In this document: one piece after another, positions 27,501 to 40,054 of the stretch | Layout: each line of letters opens with the position of its first letter | Position numbering within the stretch: position 1 is the first letter of the stretch | Assembly: GCA_963082875.1 (NCBI GenBank) | Contig: OY720097.1 | Location: 15,942,501 to 16,006,500, forward strand | Source of the DNA: Corella eumyota | Taxonomy: Eukaryota > Chordata > Ascidiacea > Phlebobranchia > Corellidae | Direction: 5' to 3' | Length of the DNA stretch: 64,000 bases | Translations under genes and position numbers: made by a program | The notes under the pieces: generated by a model | Told to the model about the DNA's origin: nothing | Seen by the model: only the letters and a program-made list of their open reading frames with translations | Database searches by the model: none

Positions 27501-29548
27501 ATTTCATAAATTTTTAATAAAAGTGTCATAACTTTTATGAATATTAATATTTTTGAAAAATATTATGTAAACACGGTAATTGAACCTGTGCGGTTCTAAC
27601 ACAACAATTATTTTTCGATTTAAAATTTTTTATTTTTTTAAAAAAAATTTGTATGCAATATCATTGGCCAAAAATATCACGTGACCTAATTAAACCCGAA
27701 ATAAAAATTACCTCAAACTTTTGTTTTACTGAAAATTTTCGCGAAATGTTTTATCTTGAACGTTAGTTAGGGTAATGCGCGTCTAATAAAATACAAAATT
27801 TTAGGTTTTGAGATTTCATAAATTTTTAATAAAAGTTTCATAACTTTTATGAATATTAATATTTTCGAAAAATATTATGTAAACACGGTAATTGGACCTG
27901 TGCGGTTCTAACACAACAATTATTTTTTGATTTAAAATTTTTAATTTTTTTAAAAAAAATGTGTATGCAATATCATTGGCCAAAATATCACGTGACCTAA
28001 TTAAACCCAAAATAAAAATTACCTCAAACTTTTGTTTTACTGAAAATTTTCGCAAAATGTTTTATCTTGAATGTTAGTTAGGCCAATGCGCGTCTAATAA
28101 AATACAAAATTTTAGGTTTTGAGATTTCATAAACTTTTAATAAAAGTTTCATAACTTTTATAAATATTAATATTTTCGAAAAATATTTTGTAAACACGGT
28201 AATTGGACCTGTGCGGTTCTAACACAACAATTATTTTTCGATTTAAAATTTTTTATTTTTTTTCAAAAAATTTGTATGCAATATCATTGGCCAAAATATC
28301 ACGTGACCTAATTAAACCCAAAATAAAAATTACCTCAAACTTTTGTTTTACTGAAAATTTTCGCGAAATGTTTTATCTTGAATGTTAGTTAGGGTAATGC
28401 GCGTCTAATAAAATACAAAATTTTAGGTTTTGAGATTTCATAAATTTTTAATAAAAGTTTCATAACTTTTATGAATATTAATATTTTCGAAAAATATTAT
28501 GTAAACACGGTAATTGGACCTGTGCGGTTCTAACAGAACAATTATTTTTCGATTTAAAATTTTTTATTTTTTTTCAAAAAATTTGTATGCGATATCATTG
28601 GCCAAAAATATCACGTGACCTAATTAAACCCAAAATAAAAATTACCTCAAACTTTTGTTTTACTGAAAATTTTCGCGAAATGTTTGATCTTGAATGTTAG
28701 TTAGGCCAATGCGCGTCTAATAAAATACAAAATTTTAGGTTTTGAGATTTCATAAATTTTTAATAAAAGTGTCATAACTTTTATGAATATTAATATTTTT
28801 GAAAAATATTATGTAAACACGGTAATTGAACCTGTGCGGTTCTAACACAACAATTATTTTTCGATTTAAAATTTTTAATTTTTTTTCAAAAAATTTGTAT
28901 GCAATATCATTAGCCAAAAATATCACGTGACCTAATTAAACCCAAAATAAAAATTATCTCAAACTTTTGTTCTACTCAAAATTTTTGCAAAATGTTTTAT
29001 CTTGAATGTTAGTTAGGGTAATGCGCGCCTAATTAAATATAAAATTTCAGATTTTAAGATTTCATAAATTTTTAATAAAAGTTTCATAACTTTTATGAAT
29101 ATTAATATTTTCGAAAAATATTTTGTAAACACGGTAATTGGACCGGTGCGGTTCTAACACAACAATTATTTTTCGATTTAAAATTTGTTATTTTTTAAAA
29201 AAAAATTTGTATGCAATATCATTGGCCAAAAATATCACGTGACCTAATTAAACCCGAAATAAAAATTACCTCAAACTTTTGTTTTACTGAAAATTTTCGC
29301 GAAATGTTTTATCTTGAACTTTAGTTAGGGTAATGCGCGTCTAATAAAATACAAAATTTTAGGTTTTGAGATTTCATAAATTTTTAATAAAAGTTTCATA
29401 ACTTTTATGAATATTAATATTTTCGAAAAATATTATGTAAACACGGTAATTGGACCTGTGCGGTTCTAACACAACAATTATTTTTTGATTTAAAATTTTT
29501 AATTTTTTTAAAAAAAATGTGTATGCAATATCATTGGCCAAAATATCA

Positions 29549-32298
29549 CGTGACCTAATTAAACCCAAAATAAAAATTACCTCAAACTTTTGTTTTACTG
29601 AAAATTTTCGCGAAATGTTTGATCTTGAATGTTAGTTAGGCCAATGCGCGTCTAATAAAATACAAAATTTTAGGTTTTGAGATTTCATAAATTTTTAATA
29701 AAAGTGTCATAACTTTTATGAATATAAATATTTTTGAAAAATATTATGTAAACACGGTAATTGAACCTGTGCGGTTCTAACACAACAATTATTTTTCGAT
29801 TTAAAATTTTTAATTTTTTTTCAAAAAATTTGTATGCAATATCATTAGCCAAAAATATCACGTGACCTAATTAAACCCAAAATAAAAATTATCTCAAACT
29901 TTTGTTCTACTCAAAATTTTTGCAAAATGTTTTATCTTGAATGTTAGTTAGGGTAATGCGCGCCTAATTAAATATAAAATTTCAGATTTTAAGATTTCAT
30001 AAATTTTTAATAAAAGTTTCATAACTTTTATGAATATTAATATTTTCGAAAAATATTTTGTAAACACGGTAATTGGACCGGTGCGGTTCTAACACAACAA
30101 TTATTTTTCGATTTAAAATTTTTTATTTTTTTAAAAAAAATTTGTATGCAATATCATTGGCCAAAAATATCACGTGACCTAATTAAACCCAAAATAAAAA
30201 TTACCTCAAACTTTTGTTGTACTGAAAATTTTCGCGAAATGTTTTATCTTGAACGTTAGTTAGGGTAATGCGCGTCTAATAAAATACAAAATTTTAGGTT
30301 TTGAGATTTCATAAACTTTTAATAAAAGTTTCATAACTTTTATGAATATTAATATTTTCGAAAAATATTATGTAAACACGGTAATTGGACCTGTGCGGTT
30401 CTAACACAACAATTATTTTTTGATTTAAAATTTTTAATTTTTTTAAAAAAAATGTGTATGCAATATCATTGGCCAAAATATCACGTGACCTAATTAAACC
30501 CAAAATAAAAATTACCTCAAACTTTTGTTTTACTGAAAATTTTCGCGAAATGTTTTATCTTGAATGTTAGTTAGGCCAATGCGCGTCTAATAAAATACAA
30601 AATTTTAGGTTTTGAGATTTTATAAATTTTTAATAAAAGTTTCATAATTTTTATGAATATTAATATTTTCGAAAAATATTTTGTAAACACGGTAATTGGA
30701 CCGGTGCGGTTCTAACACAACAATTATTTTTCGATTTAAAATTTGTTATTTTTAAAAAAAAAATTTGTATGCAATATCATTGGCCAAAAATACCACGTGA
30801 CCTAATTAAACCCAAAATAAAAATTACCTCAAACTTTGGTTTTACTGAAAATTTTCGCGAAATGTTTTATCTTGAATGTTAGTTAGGGTAATGCGCGTCT
30901 AATAAAATACAAAATTTTAGGTTTTGAGATTTCATAAATTTTTAATAAAAGTTTCATAACTTTTATGAATATTAATATTTTCGAAAAATATTATGTAAAC
31001 ACGGTAATTGAACCTGTGCGGTTCTAACACAACAATTATTTTTCGATTTAAAATTTTTAATTTTTAAAAAAAAAATGTGTATGCAATATCATTGGCCAAA
31101 AATATCACGTGACCTAATTAAACCCAAAATAAAAATTACCTCAAACTTTTGTTTTACTGAAAATTTTCGCGAAATGTTTTATCTTGAATGTTAGTTAGGC
31201 CAATGCGCGTCTAATAAAATACAAAATTTTAGGTTTTGAGATTTTATAAATTTTTAATAAAAGTTTCATAACTTTTATGAATATTAATATTTTCGAAAAA
31301 TATTTTGTAAACACGGTAATTGGACCTGTGCGGTTCTAACACAACAATTATTTTTCGATTTAAAATTTTTGATTTTTTTTTAAAAATTTGTATGCAATCT
31401 CATTGGCCAAAAATATCACGTGACCTAATTAAACCCAAAATAAAAATTATCTCAATCTTTTGTTCTACTCAAAATTTTTGCAAAATGTTTTATCTTGAAT
31501 GTTAGTTAGGCCAATGCGCGCCTAATTAAATATAAAATTTTAGATTTTGAGATTTCATAAATTTTTAATAAAAGTTTCATAACTTTTATGAATATTAATA
31601 TTTTTGAAAAATATTTTGTAAACACGGTAATTGGACCTGTGCGGTTCTAACACAACAATTATTTTTCGATTTAAAATTTGTTATTTTTTTAAAAAAAATT
31701 TGTATGCTATATCATTGGCCAAAAATATCACGTGACCTAATTAAACCCAAAATAAAAATTATCTCAAACTTTTGTTCTACTCAAAATTTTCGCAAAATGT
31801 TTTATCTTGAATGTTAGTTAGGCCAATGCGCGCCTAATTAAATATAAAATTTCAGACTTTGAGATTTCATAAATTTTTAATAAAAGTTTCATAACTATTA
31901 TGAATATTAATATTTTCGAAAAATATTTTGTAAACACGGTAATTGGACCTGTGCGGTTCTAACACAACAATTATTTTACGATTTAAAATTTTTTATTTTT
32001 TTTCAAAAAATTTCTATGCAATATTATTGGCCAAAAATATCACGTGACCTAATTAAACCCAAAATAAAAATTACCTCAAACTTTTGTTTTACTAAAAATT
32101 TTCGCGAAATGTTTTATCTTGAATGTTAGTTATGCCAATGCGCGCCTAATTAAATATAAAATTTCAGATTTTGAGATTTCATAAATTTTTAATAAAAGTT
32201 TCATAACTTTTATGAATATTAATATTTTCGAAAAATATTTTGTAAACACGGTAATTGGACCGGTGCGGTTCTAACACAACAATTATTTTTCGATTTAA
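29549..32298. repeat. Satellite block duplicated at +7.79 kb (copy 2)
   Basis: This is the partner of 21757-24505. Landmarks 29859, 30171, 30482, 30794, 31106, 31417, 31729 and 32041 correspond one to one with 22067 through 24248. Few base differences were noticed when reading the two blocks side by side. Confidence 0.85.
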
Positions 32299-33509
32299 AA
32301 TTTGTTATTTTTTAAAAAAAAATTTGTATGCAATATCATTGGCCAAAATATCACGTGACCTAATTAAACCCAAAATAAAAATTACCTCAAACTTTTGTTT
32401 TACTGAAAATTTTCGCGAAATGTTTTATCTTGAATGTTAGTTAGGCCGATGCGCGTCTAATAAAATACAAAATTTTAGGTTTTGAGATTTCATAAATTTT
32501 TAATAAAAGTTTCATAACTTTTATGAATATTAATATTTTCGAAAAATATTTTGTAAACACGGTAATTGGACCGGTGCGGTTCTAACACAACAATTATTTT
32601 TCGATTTAAAATTTGTTATTTTTTTAAAAAAAATTTGTATGCTATATCATTGGCCAAAAATATCACGTGACCTAATTAAACCCAAAATAAAAATTATCTC
32701 AAACTTTTGTTCTACTCAAAATTTTCGCAAAATGTTTTATCTTGAATGTTAGTTAGGCCAATGCGCGCCTAATTAAATATAAAATTTCAGACTTTGAGAT
32801 TTCATAAATTTTTAATAAAAGTTTCATAACTATTATGAATATTAATATTTTCGAAAAATATTTTGTAAACACGGTAATTGGACCTGTGCGGTTCTAACAC
32901 AACAATTATTTTACGATTTAAAATTTTTTATTTTTTTTCAAAAAATTTCTATGCAATATTATTGGCCAAAAATATCACGTGACCTAATTAAACCCAAAAT
33001 AAAAATTACCTCAAACTTTTGTTTTACTAAAAATTTTCGCGAAATGTTTTATCTTGAATGTTAGTTATGCCAATGCGCGCCTAATTAAATATAAAATTTC
33101 AGATTTTGAGATTTCATAAATTTTTAATAAAAGTTTCATAACTTTTATGAATATTAATATTTTCGAAAAATATTTTGTAAACACGGTAATTGGACCGGTG
33201 CGGTTCTAACACAACAATTATTTTTCGATTTAAAATTTGTTATTTTTTAAAAAAAAATTTGTATGCAATATCATTGGCCAAAATATCACGTGACCTAATT
33301 AAACCCAAAATAAAAATTACCTCAAACTTTTGTTTTACTGAAAATTTTCGCGAAATGTTTTATCTTGAATGTTAGTTAGGCCGATGCGCGTCTAATAAAA
33401 TACAAAATTTTAGGTTTTGAGATTTCATAAATTTTTAATAAAAGTTTCATAACTTTTATGAATATTAATATTTTCGAAAAATATTTTGTAAACACGGTAA
33501 TTGGACCGG
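31640..33509. repeat. Near-identical 935-bp trimer in tandem
   Basis: Two adjacent three-monomer units (about 31640-32574 and 32575-33509) share the rare variants GCTATATC, TTTCTATGCAATATTATT and GCCGATGCGCG at exactly 935-bp spacing. This is probably among the youngest amplifications in the array. Confidence 0.85.
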
Positions 33510-36500
33510 TGCGGTTCTAACACAACAATTATTTTTCGATTTAAAATTTGTTATTTTAAAAAAAAAAATTTGTATGCAATATCATTGGCCAAAAATATCA
33601 CGTGACCTAATTAAACCCAAAATAAAAATTACCTCAAACTTTGGTTTTACTGAAAATTTTCGCGAAATGTTTTATCTTGAATGTTAGTTAGAGTAATGCG
33701 CGTCTAATAAAATACAAAATTTTAGGTTTTGAGATTTCATAAATTTTTAATAAAAGTTTCATAACTTTTATGAATATTAATATTTTGGAAAAATATTATG
33801 TAAACACGGTAATTGAACCTGTGCGGTTCTAACACAACAATTATTTTTCGATTTAAAATTTTTAATTTTTTTAAAAAAAATGTGTATGCAATATCATTGG
33901 CCAAAAATATCACGTGACCTAATTAAACCCAAAATAAAAATTACCTCAAACTTTTGTTCTACTCAAAATTTTTGCAAAATGTTTTATCTTGAATGTTAGT
34001 TAGGCCAATGCGCGCCTAATTAAATATAAAATTTCAGATTTTGAGATTTCATAAATTTTTAATAAAAGTTTCATAACTTTTATGAATATTAATATTTTCG
34101 AAAAATATTTTGTAAACACGGTAATTGGACCGGTGCGGTTCTAACACAACAATTATTTTTCGATTTAAAATTTTTTATTTTTTTTCAAAAATTTTTATGC
34201 TATATCATTGGCCAAAAATATCACGTGACCTAATTAAACCCAAAATAAAAATTATCTCAAACTTTTGTTCTACTCAAAATTTTTGCAAAATGTTTTATCT
34301 TGAATGTTAGTTAGGCCAATGCGCGCCTAATTAAATATAAAATTTCAGATTTTGAGATTTCATAAATTTTTAATAAAAGTTTCATAACTAATATGAATAT
34401 TAATATTTTCGAAAAATATTTTGTAAACACGGTAATTGGACCTGTGCGGTTCTAACACAACAATTATTTTTCGATTTAAAATTTTTTATTTTTTTTCAAA
34501 AATTTTTATGCTATATCATTGGCCAAAAATATCACGTGACCTAATTAAACCCAAAATAAAAATTATCTCAAACTTTTGTTCTACTCAAAATTTTTGCAAA
34601 ATGTTTTATCTTGAATGTTAGTTAGGCCAATGCGCGCCTAATTAAATATAAAATTTCAGATTTTGAGATTTCATAAATTTTTAATAAAAGTTTCATAACT
34701 ATTATGAATATTAATATTTTCGAAAAATATTTTGTAAACACGGTAATTGGACCTGTGCGGTTCTAACACAACAATTATTTTTCGATTTAAAATTTTTTAT
34801 TTTTTTTTAAAAAATTTGTATGCAATATTATTGGCCAAAAATATCACGTGACCTAATTAAACCCAAAATAAAAATTACCCCAAACTTTTGTTTTACTAAA
34901 AATTTTCGCGAAATGTTTTATCTTGAATGTTAGTTAGGCCAATGCGCGTCTAATAAAATACAAAATTTTAGGTTTTGAGATTTCATAAATTTTTAATAAA
35001 AGTTTCATAACTTTTATGAATATTAATATTTTCGAAAAATATTATGTAAACACGGTAATTGGACCTGTGAGGTTCTAACACAACAATTATTTTTCGATTT
35101 AAAATTTTTTATTTTTTTTCAAAAAATTTGTATGCAATATCATTGGCCAAAAATATCACGTGACCTAATTAAACCCAAAATAAAAATTACCTCAAACTTT
35201 TGTTTTACTAAAAATTTTCGCGAAATGTTTTATCTTGAATGTTAGTTAGGCCAATGCGCGTCTAATAAAATACAAAATTTTAGGTTTTGAGATTTCATAA
35301 ATTTTTAATAAAAGTGTCATAACTTTTATAAATATTAATATTTTTGAAAAATATTATGTAAACACGGTAATTGAACCTGTGCGGTTCTAACACAACAATT
35401 ATTTTTCGATTTAAAATTTTTTATTTTTTTTCAAAAAATTTGTATGCAATATCATTGGCCAAAAATATCACGTGACCTAATTAAACCCAAAATAAAAATT
35501 ATCTCAAACTTTTGTTCTACTCAAAATTTTTGCAAAATGTTTTATTTTGAATGTTAGTTAGGCCAATGCGCGCCTAATTAAATATAAAATTTCAGATTTT
35601 GAGATTTCATAAATTTTTAATAAAAGTTTCATAACTTTTATAAATATTAATATTTTTGAAAAATATTATGTAAACACGGTAATTGAACCTGTGCGGTTCT
35701 AACACAACAATTATTTTTCGATTTAAAATTTTTTATTTTTTTTCAAAAAATTTGTATGCAATATCATTGGCCAAAAATATCACGTGACCTAATTAAACCC
35801 AAAATAAAAATTATCTCAAACTTTTGTTCTACTCAAAATTTTTGCAAAATGTTTTATTTTGAATGTTAGTTAGGCCAATGCGCGCCTAATTAAATATAAA
35901 ATTTCAGATTTTGAGATTTCATAAATTTTTAATAAAAGTTTCATAACTTTTATAAATATTAATATTTTTGAAAAATATTATGTAAACACGGTAATTGAAC
36001 CTGTGCGGTTCTAACACAACAATTATTTTTCGATTTAAAATTTTTTATTTTTTTTCAAAAAATTTGTATGCAATATCATTGGCCAAAAATATCACGTGAC
36101 CTAATTAAACCCAAAATAAAAATTACCTCAAACTTTTGTTTTACTAAAAATTTTCGCGAAATGTTTTATCTTGAATGTTAGTTAGGCCAATGCGCGTCTA
36201 ATAAAATACAAAATTTTAGGTTTTGAGATTTCATAAATTTTTAATAAAAGTGTCATAACTTTTATGAATATTAATATTTTTGAAAAATATTATGTAAACA
36301 CGGTATTTGAACCTGTGCGGTTCTAACACAACAATTATTTTTCGATTTAAAATTTTTAATTTTTTTTCAAAAAATTTGTATGCAATATCATTGGCCAAAA
36401 ATATCACGTGACCTAATTAAACCCAAAATAAAAATTATCTCAAACTTTTGTTCTACTCAAAATTTTTGCAAAATGTTTTATCTTGAATGTTAGTTAGGCC

Positions 36501-39500
36501 AATGCGCGCCTAATTAAATATAAAATTTCAGATTTTGAGATTTCATAAATTTTTAATAAAAGTTTCATAACTATTATGAATATTAATATTTTCGAAAAAT
36601 ATTTTGTAAACACGGTAATTGGACCTGTGCGGTTCTAACACAACAATTATTTTTCGATTTAAAATTTTTTATTTTTTTTCAAAAAATTTGTATGCAATAT
36701 CATTGGCCAAAAATATCACGTGACCTAATTAAACCCAAAATAAAAATTACCTCAAACTTTGGTTTTACTGAAAATTTTCGCGAAATGTTTTATCTTGAAT
36801 GTTAGTTAGGGTAATGCGCGTCTAATAAAATACAAAATTTTAGGTTTTGAGATTTTATAAATTTTTAATAAAAGTTTCATAACTTTTATGAATATTAATA
36901 TTTTCGAAAAATATTATGTAAACACGGTAATTGGACCTGTGCGGTTCTAACACAACAATTATTTTTCGATTTAAAATTTTTAATTTTTAAAAAAAAAATG
37001 TGTATGCAATATCATTGGCCAAAAATATCACGTGACCTAATTAAACCCAAAATAAAAATTACCTCAAACTTTTGTTTTACTAAAAATTTTCGCGAAATGT
37101 TTTATCTTGAATGTTAGTTAGGCCAATGCGCGTCTAATAAAATACAAAATTTTAGGTTTTGAGATTTCATAAATTTTTAATAAAAGTTTCATAACTTTTA
37201 TGAATATTAATATTTTCGAAAAATATTATGTAAACACGGTAATTGGACCTGTGCGGTTCTAACAGAACAATTATTTTTCGATTTAAAATTTTTTATTTTT
37301 TAAAAAAAAATTTGTATGCGATATCATTGGTCAAAAATATCACGTGACCTAATTAAACCCAAAATAAAAATTACCTCAAACTTTTGTTTCATTAAAAATT
37401 TTCTCGAAATGTTTTATCTTGAATGTTAGTTAGGCCAATGCGCGTCTAATAAAATACAAAATTTTAGGTTTTGAGATTTCATAAATTTTTAATAAAAGTG
37501 TCATAACTTTTATGAATATTAATATTTTTGAAAATTATTATGTAAACACGGTAATTGAACCTGTGCGGTTCTAACACAACAATTATTTTTCGATTTAAAC
37601 TTTTTAATTTTTTTTCAAAAAATTTGTATGCAATATCATTGGCCAAAAATATCACGTGACCTAATTAAACCCAAAATAAAAATTACCTCAAACTTTTGTT
37701 TTACTGAAAATTTTCGCAAAATGTTTTATCTTGAATGTTAGTTAGGGTAATGCGCGTCTAATAAAATACAAAATTTTAGGTTTTGAGATTTCATAAATTT
37801 TTAATAAAAGTTTCATAACTTTTATGAATATTAATATTTTCGAAAAATATTTTGTAAACACGGTAATTGGACCGGTGCGGTTCTAACACAACAATTATTT
37901 TTCGATTTAAAATTTGTTATTTTTTTAAAAAAAATGTGTATGCAATATCATTGGCCAAAAATATCACGTGACCTAATTAAACCCAAAATAAAAATTACCT
38001 CAAACTTTTGTTTTACTGAAAATTTTCGCGAAATGTTTTATCTTGAATGTTAGTTAGGCCAATGCGCGTCTAATAAAATACAAAATTTTAGGTTTTGAGA
38101 TTTTATAAATTTTTAATAAAAGTTTCATAACTTTTATGAATATTATTATTTTCGAAAAATATTATGTAAACACGGTAATTGGACCTGTGCGGTTTTAACA
38201 CAACAATTATTTTTCGATTTAAAATTTTTGATTTTTTTTTTTAAATTTGTATGCAATCTCATTGGCCAAAAATATCACGTGACCTAATTAAACCCAAAAT
38301 AAAAATTATCTCAAACTTTTGTTCTACTCAAAATTTTTGCAAAATGTTTTATCTTGAATGTTAGTTAGGCCAATGCGCGCCTAATTAAATATAAAATTTC
38401 AGATTTTGAGATTTCATAAATTTTTAATAAAAGTTTCATAACTTTTATGAATATTAATATTTTCGAAAAATATTTTGTAAACACGGTAATTGGACCTGAG
38501 CGGTTCTAACACAACAATTATTTTTCGATTTAAAATTTTTTATTTTTTTTCAAAAAATTTGTATGCTATATCATTGGCCAAAAATATCACGTGACCTAAT
38601 GAAAACCAAAATAAAAATTACCTCAAACTTTTGTTTTACTGAAAATTTCGCGAAATGTTTTATCTTGAATGTTAGTTAGGCCAATGCACGTGTAATAAAA
38701 TACAAAATTTTAGTTTTTGAAATTTCATAAATTTTTAATAAAAGTTTCATAACTTTTATGAATATTAATATTTTCGAAAATATTATGTAAACACGGTAAT
38801 CGGACCTGTGCGGTTCTAACACAACAATTATTTTTCGATTTAAAATTTTTTATTTTTTTTCAAAAAATTTGTATGCAATATCATTGGCCAAAAATATCAC
38901 GTGACCTAATGAAAACCAAAATAAAAATTACCTCAAACTTTTGTTTTACCGAAAATTTTCGCGAAATGTTTTATCTTGAATGTTAGTTAGGCCAATGCGC
39001 GTCTAATAAAATACAAAATTTTAAGATTTGAGATTTCATAAATTTTTAATAAAAGTTTCATAATTTTTATGAATATTAATATTTTCGAAAAATATTTTGT
39101 AAACACGGTAATTGGACCCGTGCGGTTCTAACACAACAATTATTTTTCGATTTAAAATTTGTTATTTTTTTTCAAAAAATTTGTATGCAATATCATTGGC
39201 CAAAAATATCACGTGACCTAATTAAACCCAAAATAAAAATTACCTCACACTTTTGTTTTACTGAAAATATTCGCGAAATGTTTAATCTTGAATGTTAGTT
39301 AGGCCAATGCGCGTCTAATTAAATATAAAATTTTAGGTTTTGAGATTTTGTCAATTTTTAATAAAAGTTTCATAACTTTTACGAATATTAATATTTTCGA
39401 AAAATATTATGTAAACATTATAATGAGACCTACGGTTCTAACAGAACAATTATTTTTTGATTTAAAAGTTTTTTTTTTAAATTTGTATGCAATATTATTG

Positions 39501-39535
39501 GCCAAAAATATCACGTGACCTAATTAAACCCAAGA

Positions 39536-39648
39536 AATTTTCGAAAACAATTAAAAAAACAAAAATAAGAGCATTTTTTTATTTCACGTACATAGAATCG
39601 TTCGCGTGACCTTTTGACTTATCAAAACTGTATACTTAGCTCGACTTT
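39536..39648. repeat. Right edge of satellite, decayed monomer sequence
   Basis: After the last CACGTG (39512) the monomer breaks off near 39535. The sequence then runs through AAGAGCATTTTTTTA and GCGTGACCTTTTGACTTATC, a diverged version of the left edge at 16730-16785. Confidence 0.55.
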
Positions 39649-39905
39649 CTTAGTAACGTCATTACAATTCTAATTAACTATAAAATTCTAAGTTTTGCGA
39701 CAAAAAAGTTTTTTGGTCGAGCCAATGATCATACAAGGGTTTGTTTTGGTCGAGCCAATGATCATACAAGGGTTGTACAAAAAAGTTTTTTGGTCGAGCC
39801 AATGATCATACAAGGGTTGTATGATCATTGGCTCGACCAAAAAACTTTTTTTGTCGCAAAACTTAGAATTTTATAGTTAATTAGAATTGTAATGACGTTA
39901 CTAAG
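39649..39905. repeat. Foldback palindrome with 89-bp arms
   Basis: The left arm starts CTTAGTAACGTCATTAC and the right arm (39817-39905) ends GTAATGACGTTACTAAG. The arms are near-perfect inverted copies, centred at about 39815. The left side also holds three tandem copies of TTGGTCGAGCCAATGATCAT, so the arm is expanded internally. No open reading frame and no clear target-site duplication is visible. It may be a foldback or MITE-type DNA element, or an inverted duplication made during replication. It sits between two copies of the satellite edge motif. Confidence 0.8.
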
Positions 39906-39980
39906 ATTCAAGATAAAGAAAGTTTTTCAAAAAGTCAAAAGAACAAAAATTTGAGCACTTTTTTCTTTGCGTATTTATAA
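39906..39980. repeat. Second right-hand copy of the satellite edge motif
   Basis: AAGTTTTTCAAAAAGTCAAA followed by AACAAAAATTTGAGCACTTT resembles 39540-39580 and, more distantly, 16700-16740. It indicates that the foldback lies within or between edge-motif copies. Confidence 0.4.
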
Positions 39981-40054
39981 CATAAATTTTTTTTATATTA
40001 CAGGTCTTGACTATAGCTATGCGTGAAAAAAAAAATGAAAAAAAAATTATTTTC

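Larger units (their letters stand above)
17088..39517. promoter_or_regulatory. Periodic CACGTG (E-box/CDEI-like) sites, one per satellite monomer
   Basis: Seventy-two of 73 monomer positions keep a perfect CACGTG; the exception, CAAGTG, is at 21443. In most the context is ATCACGTGA. That matches the budding-yeast CDEI consensus RTCACRTG and the 8-bp palindrome TCACGTGA bound by bHLH-ZIP proteins (USF, MITF/TFE, Cbf1). Three monomers (23001, 26119, 30794) have ACCACGTG. An inverted CCAAT box (ATTGG) lies about a dozen bases upstream in nearly every monomer. Binding is inference. Confidence 0.7.
16775..39535. repeat. 312-bp satellite array, about 73 monomers, with higher-order repeats
   Basis: Monomers follow one another without spacers. 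The CACGTG landmark occurs at 17088, 17400, 17712, 18023, 18335 and so on to 39512, giving 73 positions with a mean spacing of 311.4 bp; most steps are 311 or 312. Steps of 306-307 (ending at 19577 and 21131) come from shorter T tracts. Each monomer has a variable A/T tract, TTGGCCAA, the CACGTG box, CAAAATAAAAATTA, a second CCAAT motif beside GCGCG, the palindrome AATATTAATATT and GTGCGGTTCTAAC. Two subfamilies are visible. Type A has TTTTACTGAAA and CGTCTAATAAAATAC. Type B has TCTACTCAAA and CGCCTAATTAAATAT. Monomers 1-16 are all type A, and B first appears at about 22100. The recurring 61-64-residue frames are satellite by-products. Confidence 0.98.

Noticed and set aside
22517-34621. Repeated 61-64-residue open frames on both strands in the array
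   Set aside because: The same peptides recur at multiples of the monomer length and exist only because monomers are copies. They have no promoter, no family match and no exon structure.
16775-39535. CRISPR-like regular spacing
   Set aside because: There are no unique spacers; the whole 312-bp unit repeats head to tail, and the surrounding genes are eukaryotic with introns.
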